Below are positions 16,043 through 23,181 of a stretch of 23,283 nucleotides of DNA, in pieces. Location: assembly GCA_047617985.1 (NCBI GenBank), contig JBLGBS010000014.1, forward strand, positions 1-23,283, written 5' to 3'. The notes under the pieces were generated by a model. The model had not been told where the DNA came from and did no database searches. It saw nothing but the letters and a program-made list of their open reading frames with translations. Each line of letters opens with the position of its first letter. The first letter of the stretch is position 1. Position numbers and translations under genes: made by a program. The stretch comes from SW-4-43-9 sp047617985. GTDB lineage: Archaea > Nanohalarchaeota > Nanosalinia > Nanosalinales > Nanosalinaceae.

Positions 16043-17008
16043 GAACTCCAGAACTCTTTCCAGGCCTTTCACAGCCCTCTTTTTGTTCGGCATGTAGTAA
16101 TCCTCAAGCGTGTAGAGCGGATATGGGACGTCAGGCCCGGTAACTCTTTCGACCGGCGCCTCCATGTGAAGTATTTCGTTTTCCTGTATTCTTGAAGCGA
16201 TTTCTGCTCCGAAGCCTGCGCTTTTCGGCGCCTCGTGGAGAACCATTGCTCTACCGGTCTTCTCCACTGAGTTGTAGATTGTTTCGTAATCAGTTGGATA
16301 AATCGTTCTTAAATCTATGATCTCGACATCGGCATCGACTTCATCGGCTGCGTCTTCCGCGACCGGCACCATAGCTCCCCAGGCGATTAATGTAATATCT
16401 TCGCCCTCCTGAACTGTTCTTGCTTTCTCAAGTTCGACCTCTTTCTCTCTATCGACTTCTCCCTTGAATGCTCTGTATATCTTCTTAGGCTCAAGGAAGA
16501 CAACGGGATCGTCAGTCTGAATTGATTTCCTCAGAAGTGAGTAAGTGTCCTGAGGGGTGCTTGGAATCACAACGTGCAGTCCCTCTGCATGCGCAAAGAA
16601 TGCTTCCGGCGACTCCTGATGGTGCTCCAGGGCGTTTATACCTCCGCCGTAAGGAGCCCTCATGGTTAAAGGAACGGTGTAGTCGCCTCTGCTTCTTATT
16701 CTCATTCTTGCTGCGTGCTCTTTTATCTGGTAAAATGCGAGGTAGGAGAAACCTGAGAACTGCATCTCAACTACCGGTCTGAAACCGTACAGACTCATAC
16801 CTACAGCTGTACCTGCGATACCTGATTCGGCTAGAGGGGAGGAGAAACATCTTTTCTCACCAAACTCGTCCTGAAGTCCTTCGGTAGCTCGGAAAACACC
16901 TCCGTCTTCTCCTACATCTTCTCCATACGCTATTACTTTTTCATCTTCTTCCATTTCGTCGTGGAGCGCTGCGTTAACCGCTTCAACTATGTTCATTTTC
17001 TCTGACAT
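16040..17008 (-). CDS. Pyruvate dehydrogenase E1 component, beta subunit
   Basis: A 322-residue transketolase-like beta subunit that pairs with E1alpha to decarboxylate pyruvate on thiamine diphosphate. Recognisable stretches are YGEDVGEDGGVFRATEGL (about 28-45), SPLAESGIAGTAVGMS (57-72), RAPYGGGINALEHHQESPE and the C-terminal VTGPDVPYPLYTLEDYYMP; the Glu of 'PLAESG' activates the cofactor. Length matches the family (about 320-330). Two starts are possible: an ATG sharing one base with the E1alpha stop (TGATG) and a GTG three bases earlier. I chose the ATG; GGAGGT lies nine bases upstream of it. Overlapping stop and start imply translational coupling and equal subunit production. Substrate could be another 2-oxoacid, but the operon next to acetate-forming genes favours pyruvate. 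Confidence 0.95.
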   Translation of the reverse strand: MSEKMNIVEAVNAALHDEMEEDEKVIAYGEDVGEDGGVFRATEGLQDEFGEKRCFSSPLAESGIAGTAVGMSLYGFRPVVEMQFSGFSYLAFYQIKEHAARMRIRSRGDYTVPLTMRAPYGGGINALEHHQESPEAFFAHAEGLHVVIPSTPQDTYSLLRKSIQTDDPVVFLEPKKIYRAFKGEVDREKEVELEKARTVQEGEDITLIAWGAMVPVAEDAADEVDADVEIIDLRTIYPTDYETIYNSVEKTGRAMVLHEAPKSAGFGAEIASRIQENEILHMEAPVERVTGPDVPYPLYTLEDYYMPNKKRAVKGLERVLEF

Positions 17009-18063
17009 CACTGATCTACCTCCAGGTTTTCTTTAAGCCGTTTTTTCTCTTTTTTCATCATTTCCGGCATTTCGCCGTACACATAATCAAATAACTCATC
17101 GAATTCAGGTTCGTCAGCGTCGATTGCTTTTTGCGCTGCCTCATTCACTTTTTCCTCTGCTTTTTCTCCATAATTTTCAAGTTCGTCGCTCCAGATACCG
17201 TTTTCTTCCAAGTATTCTCTGAAACGTTTGATAGGATCTTTTTTCTTCCACTCCTCTACTTCTTCCTCATTCCTGTATCTTGTTGAGTCGTCCGAGGTTG
17301 TGTGATCTTCCAGTCTGTATGTAACTGCCTCGATCAGTACAGGTTCGCCGTTCTCCGCTTTCTCTCTGGCTTCATTTACAGCTTTGATAACTGCTAGAAT
17401 ATCGTTTCCATCCACCTGTATCCCGTCTATCCCGTATGCCATTGCTTTCTGCGCGATCGTCTCCGATTTTGTCTGTCCTTCTCTAGGCATTGAGATAGCG
17501 AACTGGTTGTTCTGAACAAAAAAGATAGAATGGCCTGAATACACACCTGAAAAGTTGAGTGCCTCGTGGAAATCTCCCTCTGAAGTTGACCCGTCTCCGG
17601 TAAATCCTAGAACTATGTTTTCGTCGTCCTCAAACTCCATAGCCATCCCCAGTCCGGCGGTGTGAAGGTTCTGAGTTCCTACCGGGATCGCTACCGGCAG
17701 AGTATTCAGCTCGGAGAGATCTTTCTGGCCATTGGCATCACCCATCCATCTCTGGAAGATTTTGTCGAGAGGCGCACCTCTCATGATGAAAGCGGCGGTC
17801 TCCCTAAAGCTTGGAACTATCCAGTCATCCTCTTCCACCGCGAAAACAGATCCGATCTGGGCTGCTTCCTGACCTTTGTGAGGCGCGTAAGTCGATATTT
17901 CTCCTCTTCTCTGCAGGGAGAAAGCTTTTTCATCGAATTTTCTGGCCAGAACCATTTTTCTGTATAACTTTTTCAGCTCTTCTTCATCTAGATCAAGGTT
18001 TTCGCCTGAGTCCATCACCTCGATCTTTTCTATGCTTCCTGAGAATACTTCTTCGCGCGACAT
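17008..18063 (-). CDS. Pyruvate dehydrogenase E1 component, alpha subunit
   Basis: A 351-residue alpha subunit that binds thiamine diphosphate. The cofactor motif begins at GDGSTSEGDFHEALNF (156-171) and ends with QNNQFAIS (Asn185-Asn186). YRLEDHTTSDDSTRYR (about 249-264) is the mobile loop region that interacts with E2 and, in eukaryotes, is phosphorylated. The frame continues upstream to 18147, but the added 28 residues (PPDIHREVANNPLYS…) do not resemble the family. A TATA-like box (ATATAAAG complement, 18091-18098) lies about 30 nt before the ATG at 18063, so the shorter start is preferred. This is the first gene of the operon and probably sets expression of the whole complex. As with E1beta, a branched-chain 2-oxoacid substrate cannot be excluded from sequence alone. 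Confidence 0.95.
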   Translation of the reverse strand: MSREEVFSGSIEKIEVMDSGENLDLDEEELKKLYRKMVLARKFDEKAFSLQRRGEISTYAPHKGQEAAQIGSVFAVEEDDWIVPSFRETAAFIMRGAPLDKIFQRWMGDANGQKDLSELNTLPVAIPVGTQNLHTAGLGMAMEFEDDENIVLGFTGDGSTSEGDFHEALNFSGVYSGHSIFFVQNNQFAISMPREGQTKSETIAQKAMAYGIDGIQVDGNDILAVIKAVNEAREKAENGEPVLIEAVTYRLEDHTTSDDSTRYRNEEEVEEWKKKDPIKRFREYLEENGIWSDELENYGEKAEEKVNEAAQKAIDADEPEFDELFDYVYGEMPEMMKKEKKRLKENLEVDQ

Positions 18064-18088
18064 TATAATTGAAAAATCCACTATGATT

Positions 18089-18099
18089 GAATATAAAGG
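18089..18099 (-). promoter_or_regulatory. TATA-like box of the pyruvate dehydrogenase operon
   Basis: On the reverse strand CTTTATATTC is centred about 31 nt before the ATG at 18063, giving a leader of only a few bases. It lies in the divergent gap shared with the small membrane protein gene (start 18164). Confidence 0.55.
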
Positions 18100-18163
18100 G
18101 TTGTTTGCGACCTCTCGGTGAATATCCGGTGGATTGAAAACGCTCAAAACCTAAAACAGTAGT

Positions 18164-18418
18164 ATGAATGAAGAGAAAGCAGTTGAAGCTTTAAAGTACG
18201 CACTGAGCAGAGAGGTTCTGAAGCTTTTCGCAGTTATAGTTCTCGGGTGGCTGATGATCGCAGTTGGGATCTACCTCTCAGCGGATCCCTGGAGGTTCAG
18301 GTTTATACTCTACAGACTGCTTGAGCCGGTTCTCTATCTTGGAGGGACTTTAATCTTCTACGCAGGATTGGTTGCTCTGCTGTACAAAGTTATCAGAGAT
18401 GCGACAACAGGTTTGTGA
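18164..18418 (+). CDS. Small two-helix membrane protein, unknown
   Basis: An 84-residue protein with two membrane helices (about 20-40 and 52-74), a short basic segment between them (DPWRFRFILYRLLEP) and short charged ends. I do not recognise a family. There are no cysteines or obvious catalytic residues. It is divergent from the pyruvate dehydrogenase operon and 52 bp upstream of the acetate-CoA ligase gene, so it might be co-expressed with either. The hydrophobic pattern and the fit between flanking genes support it as a real gene, but its start is not backed by a clear promoter or Shine-Dalgarno. Confidence 0.6.
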   Translation: MNEEKAVEALKYALSREVLKLFAVIVLGWLMIAVGIYLSADPWRFRFILYRLLEPVLYLGGTLIFYAGLVALLYKVIRDATTGL

Positions 18419-18439
18419 CTTCCAGGTGAAGCCGGTAAC

Positions 18440-18447
18440 CTAAATAA
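18440..18447 (+). promoter_or_regulatory. TATA-like box of the acetate-CoA ligase gene
   Basis: CTAAATAA is centred 27 nt before the ATG at 18471, the standard distance for a leaderless archaeal transcript. Confidence 0.5.
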
Positions 18448-18470
18448 CGGAGAGAAGGAAACCTTAACCA

Positions 18471-20504
18471 ATGCTGGAAAATCTTTTCTGCCCCGACAAA
18501 GTTGCGGTGGTTGGAGCATCCCGCCACAAAGGAAAGACAGGCCACGAAATATTTGACAACCTGATCCACGGCTTTGAGGGCGAGTTATACCCTGTAAACC
18601 CGAAGGCAGACGAAGTTGAGGGAAGAGAGGCGTTTGACGAGATACCTTCCGACACCGATATGGCAGTAATTGCTGTGCCTGGAAAGATCGTACCAGAAGT
18701 TATGAGCCAGTGCGGGAAGAAAAACGTCAAGTCAGCAATAATAGTGTCTGCAGGGTTCTCTGAAACAGGTAACACGGAAAGAGAGCAGAAAGTAGTAGAA
18801 ATAGCGGAGGAAAACGATATAGAACTGCTCGGGCCGAACGTTCTAGGACTAATAAACACTGAAAATTCGATGAACGCCAGCTTTGCGTCGAAGATGCCTG
18901 AGGAGGGCGGAATATCTTTTATGAGTCAGAGCGGAGCTTTCTGCACGGCAATACTCGACTATGCAAAGGCTGAGCATATCGGCTTCCGGCACTTTGTCTC
19001 TTTGGGGAACAAGGCGGTTTTGAACGAGGTTGACCTCCTGGAAAAATGGAAGGAGGACGAGACCGAGGTTATACTATCCTACACAGAAGGCATCGAAAAC
19101 GGGAAGGAGTTCATCGATGAGGCGGAGAAAACATCCCGCGAAAAACCGATTGTAATGGTTAAATCCGGCAGAACAGATGAAGGAGGCTCTGCAGCTTCTT
19201 CACATACCGGATCTATCGCTGGGAGCTACGAAGCCTACAAAGCTGCTTTTAGAAAATCCGGTATTATCGAGGCAGAGTCCAACAGAGAGCTTCTCAATTT
19301 TGGAAGAGCATTTGATTACCAGTCGCTTCCTGAAGGCCAGAAAGTAGCTGTAATAACGAACGCTGGAGGCCCAGGGGTTATAACCGCTGACGAGATCTCC
19401 GAAAGAGATCTTTCCCTGGCCGAGATCTCTGAAGATTCACATGAAAAACTTGAGCAGTCGATGCCGGAGGAAACAACTGTAAATAATCCGCTTGATGTAA
19501 TAGGCGATGCAGGACACGAGAGATACAGCAAGGCATTGGAGATTCTGGGACAGGATGAGAATATTGATTCAATAATCGTTCTACTCACCCCTCAGGCCAA
19601 CACCGAGATAAAGAAGACTGCAAAAACTATAGCCAACCAAACCGAAGAAATCGAAAAACCGGTTATGGCTTGCTTTATAGGGGAGAAAGATGTCCAGAAA
19701 GGAATAGATATACTTGAAAAAGAGGGAATACCCGACTTTCAGGATCCGAAGGATGCGGTGAAAGTTCTCAAACAGATGAACAAGTACAGAGAGTTTCTTG
19801 AAACAAGATATACTTACAGAGATATTGACTACAGTCAGAGAAAGGCAGAAAACGCACTTGAAAATTTGAACGGCTACAGCGATGCCGAAAAGCTTTTCTC
19901 CGCCTACAATTTTGATCTTGCCTTGACTGAAGTAGCTGAAGCACCTTTACCCGCTGTTAATTCAGCTCAGAACGTTGGATATCCTGTTGTCCTCAAGGTC
20001 GACTCGCCTGATGTAAAGCACAAAACAGATATAGGTGCTGTCAAAACCGGGCTTGAAAACAAGGAAGAGGTTAGAGACGCCTTCGATGAAATCATCAACA
20101 ACGTTCATATCAATGCCTCAGGATCCACTATAAATGGGGTTCAGGTACAGGAACAGCTGGATGGACTGGAGATAGCTCTGGGTATGAAGCGAGATCCACA
20201 GTTCGGCCCTATGATAATGGTCGGGCTCGGAGGCATTTACATAGAGGTCTTCAACGATGTAAGCTTTGGAATTGCCCCGATCTCCGAGCAGGAAGCACAG
20301 CAGATGATAGACGAACTGGAAAGCCATGAAATATTCGAGGGAGCGAGAGGAGAGGAACACGACCTAGAACCGGTTAAAGACGCTATAATCCGGCTTGGGG
20401 AACTAGCTCTCAACCATGAAGAGATATCTGAGATCGATCTGAATCCTGCAATTTTGAGAAACGGGAAGCTGTATATTACCGATATAGTTGTGGAGAAAAG
20501 ATAG
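18471..20504 (+). CDS. acd: Acetate-CoA ligase (ADP-forming), fused alpha-beta
   Basis: A 677-residue fused enzyme that turns acetyl-CoA, ADP and phosphate into acetate, CoA and ATP, the main energy-saving step of acetate fermentation in many archaea. The alpha part (about 1-450) has the CoA-binding Rossmann start (VAVVGASRHKGKTG, 11-24), the MSQSGAF loop (151-157), the phosphohistidine site SSHTGS (His245) and NAGGPGV (297-303). The beta part (about 455-677) is an ATP-grasp domain with VDSPDVKHKTDIGAV, carrying the second transfer His (His517), and MVGLGGIYIEVFNDV. All key residues are present. Fusion in alpha-beta order is common in archaea and bacteria. It stands beside the pyruvate dehydrogenase operon and malic enzyme, which supply acetyl-CoA. 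Other acyl-CoA substrates (for example propionyl-CoA) are possible. Confidence 0.95.
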   Translation: MLENLFCPDKVAVVGASRHKGKTGHEIFDNLIHGFEGELYPVNPKADEVEGREAFDEIPSDTDMAVIAVPGKIVPEVMSQCGKKNVKSAIIVSAGFSETGNTEREQKVVEIAEENDIELLGPNVLGLINTENSMNASFASKMPEEGGISFMSQSGAFCTAILDYAKAEHIGFRHFVSLGNKAVLNEVDLLEKWKEDETEVILSYTEGIENGKEFIDEAEKTSREKPIVMVKSGRTDEGGSAASSHTGSIAGSYEAYKAAFRKSGIIEAESNRELLNFGRAFDYQSLPEGQKVAVITNAGGPGVITADEISERDLSLAEISEDSHEKLEQSMPEETTVNNPLDVIGDAGHERYSKALEILGQDENIDSIIVLLTPQANTEIKKTAKTIANQTEEIEKPVMACFIGEKDVQKGIDILEKEGIPDFQDPKDAVKVLKQMNKYREFLETRYTYRDIDYSQRKAENALENLNGYSDAEKLFSAYNFDLALTEVAEAPLPAVNSAQNVGYPVVLKVDSPDVKHKTDIGAVKTGLENKEEVRDAFDEIINNVHINASGSTINGVQVQEQLDGLEIALGMKRDPQFGPMIMVGLGGIYIEVFNDVSFGIAPISEQEAQQMIDELESHEIFEGARGEEHDLEPVKDAIIRLGELALNHEEISEIDLNPAILRNGKLYITDIVVEKR

Positions 20505-20507
20505 TTT

Positions 20508-20521
20508 TTCCATATATGGAA
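20508..20521. promoter_or_regulatory. 14-bp perfect palindrome, candidate operator of the malic enzyme gene
   Basis: TTCCATATATGGAA is a perfect palindrome starting three bases after the acetate-CoA ligase stop codon. It lies about 25 bp upstream of a TATA-like stretch (TTTTTGAA, 20545-20552), which itself is about 26 nt before the malic enzyme ATG at 20574. That position suits a dimeric regulator. A role in 3' end formation of the ligase mRNA is the alternative. Confidence 0.45.
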
Positions 20522-20573
20522 GGATCTGGTTTGAGCCCACAGAGTTTTTGAATTTCTTCCACAATGAGTTTCT

Positions 20574-21731
20574 ATGGTTGATCGAGAAGAAGCACTGGAA
20601 CTTCACTCTGAAAATCCGGGAAAAATTTCTGTAGAACCTTCTGTAGAAATCAACGGTGTAGAAGATCTGAATCTTGTCTATACTCCTGGTGTGGCTGAGC
20701 CGTGCAGGGAAATAGCGAAAGACGGAGGAGAGGCTTACAGATACACTTCCAAAGGAAATCTGGTTGCGGTTGTGTCGGATGGAAGTGCAGTTCTTGGCTT
20801 AGGTGATATCGGCCCGGAAGCTTCAATGCCTGTTATGGAGGGTAAAGCCAATTTAATGAAGAAGTTTGGAGAAGTTGATGGCTTCCCGATCTGCATAAAC
20901 GCTGATTCAGCCGAAGATATAATTGAACATGTTGAACGAGAATCTCCGACCTTCGGTGCGATCAATTTAGAGGATATCAAAGCACCGAGATGCTTCAAAG
21001 TCGAGGAAGGGTTAAAGGAAAGACTGGATATACCTGTTTTCCACGATGACCAGCACGGCACTGCGATAGTTGTTGGTGCAGCGGTTCAAAACGCACTGGA
21101 GCTGGCAGGTAAAGATCTCAAGGATTCCAGAATAGCTATTTCAGGGGCAGGAGCCTCAGGGATTGCTGTAGCGAACTTTCTTCTGGAAGCTGGAGTTGAG
21201 AACATTGTGCCGGTAGATTCCTCAGGCATTCTCAGAAAAGATGATGAAAATGAATACAAAGCAGATTTAGCTGAAAGAACATTGGCTTCACAAGAATCAG
21301 GTTCTCTTGAGGATGCAATGAAAGACGCAGATGTTTTTATTGGTCTTTCAGCGCCTGGAATTGTTTCAAAGGAGATGGTAGAGTCGATGGCAGATAAATC
21401 TATTGTTATGGCGCTTGCTAACCCTGAACCGGAGATACTGCCGGAGGATGCACAGGAGGCAGGAGCTTTCATCACGGCTACAGGCAGATCAGATTTTAAC
21501 AACCAGGTAAACAACTCGCTGGCGTTTCCAGGTGTTTTCAGAGGCGCGTTAGATGTCCGAGCTTCTGAAATCAATGAGGAAATGAAGATTGCGGCTTCAA
21601 AGGCTATCAAGGATTTTGTCGATCCTGAGAAGGATAAAATTGTGCCGGAAACGCTGGATAAAACACTTGCTATGGAGATAGCTGAGAAAGTTGCAGAAGC
21701 TGCCAGAGAAACCGGTGTAGCCCAGGAGTAA
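20574..21731 (+). CDS. Malic enzyme (NAD(P)-dependent, oxaloacetate-decarboxylating type)
   Basis: A 385-residue malic enzyme of the short prokaryotic form, converting malate to pyruvate and CO2 with reduction of NAD(P)+. Landmarks: VYTPGVAEPC with the catalytic Tyr36, GDIGPEASMPVMEGKANLMKKF with Lys91, metal ligands in INLEDIKAPRCF (Glu133, Asp134) and FHDDQHGTA (Asp158/159), the dinucleotide fold ISGAGASGIA (189-198), and GRSDFNNQVNNSLAFPGVFRGALDVRA near the C-terminus. No phosphotransacetylase domain is fused. Cofactor choice is not certain. The product pyruvate feeds the neighbouring dehydrogenase complex. The start is supported by a TATA-like stretch about 26 nt upstream. A palindrome farther upstream suggests regulation. 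Confidence 0.96.
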   Translation: MVDREEALELHSENPGKISVEPSVEINGVEDLNLVYTPGVAEPCREIAKDGGEAYRYTSKGNLVAVVSDGSAVLGLGDIGPEASMPVMEGKANLMKKFGEVDGFPICINADSAEDIIEHVERESPTFGAINLEDIKAPRCFKVEEGLKERLDIPVFHDDQHGTAIVVGAAVQNALELAGKDLKDSRIAISGAGASGIAVANFLLEAGVENIVPVDSSGILRKDDENEYKADLAERTLASQESGSLEDAMKDADVFIGLSAPGIVSKEMVESMADKSIVMALANPEPEILPEDAQEAGAFITATGRSDFNNQVNNSLAFPGVFRGALDVRASEINEEMKIAASKAIKDFVDPEKDKIVPETLDKTLAMEIAEKVAEAARETGVAQE

Positions 21732-21740
21732 AAACCGTTC

Positions 21741-21750
21741 AATTTTTAGT
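21741..21750 (+). promoter_or_regulatory. TATA-like box of the methionine aminopeptidase gene
   Basis: AATTTTTAGT is centred about 27 nt before the ATG at 21773, again the leaderless spacing. Confidence 0.45.
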
Positions 21751-21772
21751 TGTTACAGCCTGTGATTTATCC

Positions 21773-22669
21773 ATGGACTCTGAAGTAAAGCAAAACTATA
21801 TTGAGGCCGGAAGGGTTATCCAGAAAGCCAGGAAAAAAGCCAGGGAAGTAGCGGAACCTGGTGTAAATCTGAAAGTTATCGCTGAGGAAGTCGAAAGTTT
21901 GATCAGGGAAGAAGGCCTGGAACCGGCTTTTCCTGTGAATGTTTCGATAAACGAACAGGCAGCACATTACACACCTTCAAAAGACGAGGGAAGAGTTCTG
22001 AAAGCTGACGATGTTGCCAAGATCGATATAGGAGCTCATTCAGATGGATACATTGCCGACACCGCATTAACTGTCAATCCTTCCGGCAGTAATCAGGAGA
22101 TGGTTGATGAGGTTGAAAAAGCTCTTGAGAAAGCTCTGGAGTTTATTGAACCTGGAAAAACTGTTGGAGAGTTCGGCAGGTACATGGAATCTCAGATATC
22201 TGATGATTACCAAGTTGTAAGAAACCTTACAGGCCATTACCTGGGAAGATATACTCAGCATGCAGGGGTTTCAATTCCCTGTGTAGACAACGCGTCATCA
22301 CATGAATTCAAGGAAGGTGATGCTGTGGCGATCGAGCCTTTCTTAACTGATGGAGCGGGTAAGATAAAGAACGGTAAGCCCGGCAATATCTACAAACTGG
22401 AGCAGGACAAAAATGTTAGAGGCAGAATAGAAAGAAAGCTCTTGGGTCAGATCAAGAACTTTAACGGTCTTCCATTCACCACTAGATGGATCGATAACTA
22501 TAACGGGAGGAAGAAGATGGCTATGAACAAACTGGTTCAGTCAGGTATAGTTAACTCCTATGAAATTCTTAACGAAGAGAACAGCGGGACTGTGGTACAG
22601 GCAGAGCACACTGTTCTTGTCGGTGCTGGAGAAGAAGGCGAGAATATAGTTACGACGAGGAAGGAATAG
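21773..22669 (+). CDS. map: Methionine aminopeptidase, type 2 (archaeal)
   Basis: A 298-residue pita-bread metallopeptidase that removes the initiator Met from new proteins. The five metal ligands are in place: KIDIGAHSDGYIADTA (Asp85, Asp96), LTGHYLG (His155), AIEPFLT (Glu188) and QAEHTVLV (Glu278); His65 in AAHYTPS is the substrate-binding His. The helical insertion at about 208-266 marks the type 2 form shared by archaea and eukaryotes, and the length is usual for archaea (about 295). Numbering agrees closely with the Pyrococcus furiosus enzyme. Its last 20 bases overlap the 3' end of the convergent membrane-protein gene. No link to the metabolic genes upstream is apparent beyond strand. 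Confidence 0.97.
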   Translation: MDSEVKQNYIEAGRVIQKARKKAREVAEPGVNLKVIAEEVESLIREEGLEPAFPVNVSINEQAAHYTPSKDEGRVLKADDVAKIDIGAHSDGYIADTALTVNPSGSNQEMVDEVEKALEKALEFIEPGKTVGEFGRYMESQISDDYQVVRNLTGHYLGRYTQHAGVSIPCVDNASSHEFKEGDAVAIEPFLTDGAGKIKNGKPGNIYKLEQDKNVRGRIERKLLGQIKNFNGLPFTTRWIDNYNGRKKMAMNKLVQSGIVNSYEILNEENSGTVVQAEHTVLVGAGEEGENIVTTRKE

Positions 22670-23177
22670 AACAGATCTCTGGGTTTCCGATGTCAGCTAT
22701 GAAGTAGGATAGTAAAGCCATTCCAGCTATTTTTACCAGTGTTCCCTGGAAAGGTAGAACAGTTATTATACCTGTAAGGCCGATCAAACTGAGTAAACCG
22801 ATTCCACATCCTGCGCATCCTGCTATCAGGAATCCTGGTGCGATTCCGGAGAGATTTCTTTTTCTGATCCCGGTATTTTTGAACTGGGTGTATGTGTTAG
22901 TTATTATTACACCGATTAAAACCGAGTAAGAAAGGTTGAGGACAACTTCTATCCATCCTCCGTTCAGGTATAGACCTCTAACTGTGAATGAAACCGCTGG
23001 TATCCAGTACTCTATACCTGCCAGAAACATCTGTGAAGAATAACCTATACTTGTTGAGAGAGCTATTAGTATAAAGAAAATAAGTGAAATGAATACGGTT
23101 GAAAACGCTTTCTTTCTCGAGTTGAAAGCTGATCCAAATCCTTTTCTCAGTCCTTGCCTGAAATCTTCTGTATTCAT
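22650..23177 (-). CDS. Polytopic membrane protein with a CAGC motif, next to a DsbA-like gene
   Basis: A 175-residue protein with four or five membrane helices (about 24-43, possibly 50-66, 75-93, 114-136, 144-163). The fourth contains PGFLIAGCAGCGIGLLSL, with Cys121-x2-Cys124 at the membrane edge; another Cys (169) lies near the end. Archaeal membrane proteins with a 'P-G-x-x-x-x-G-C-x-x-C-G-x-x-L-L-S-L' helix are known, without a clear function that I can name. The start at 23177 (MNTEDFRQGLRKGFG) is chosen over the ATG at 23240 because it follows the upstream gene's stop by four bases and gives a normal cytoplasmic start. The longer version would overlap that gene in another frame. Coupling to a thioredoxin-like protein and the CxxC suggest a redox partner role, which is inference. 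Confidence 0.7.
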   Translation of the reverse strand: MNTEDFRQGLRKGFGSAFNSRKKAFSTVFISLIFFILIALSTSIGYSSQMFLAGIEYWIPAVSFTVRGLYLNGGWIEVVLNLSYSVLIGVIITNTYTQFKNTGIRKRNLSGIAPGFLIAGCAGCGIGLLSLIGLTGIITVLPFQGTLVKIAGMALLSYFIADIGNPEICSIPSSS

Positions 23178-23181
23178 CTTT

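Noticed and set aside
18064..18147. Longer E1alpha N-terminus (28 residues)
   Set aside because: The extra residues are unlike the family and include the TATA-like box of the operon.
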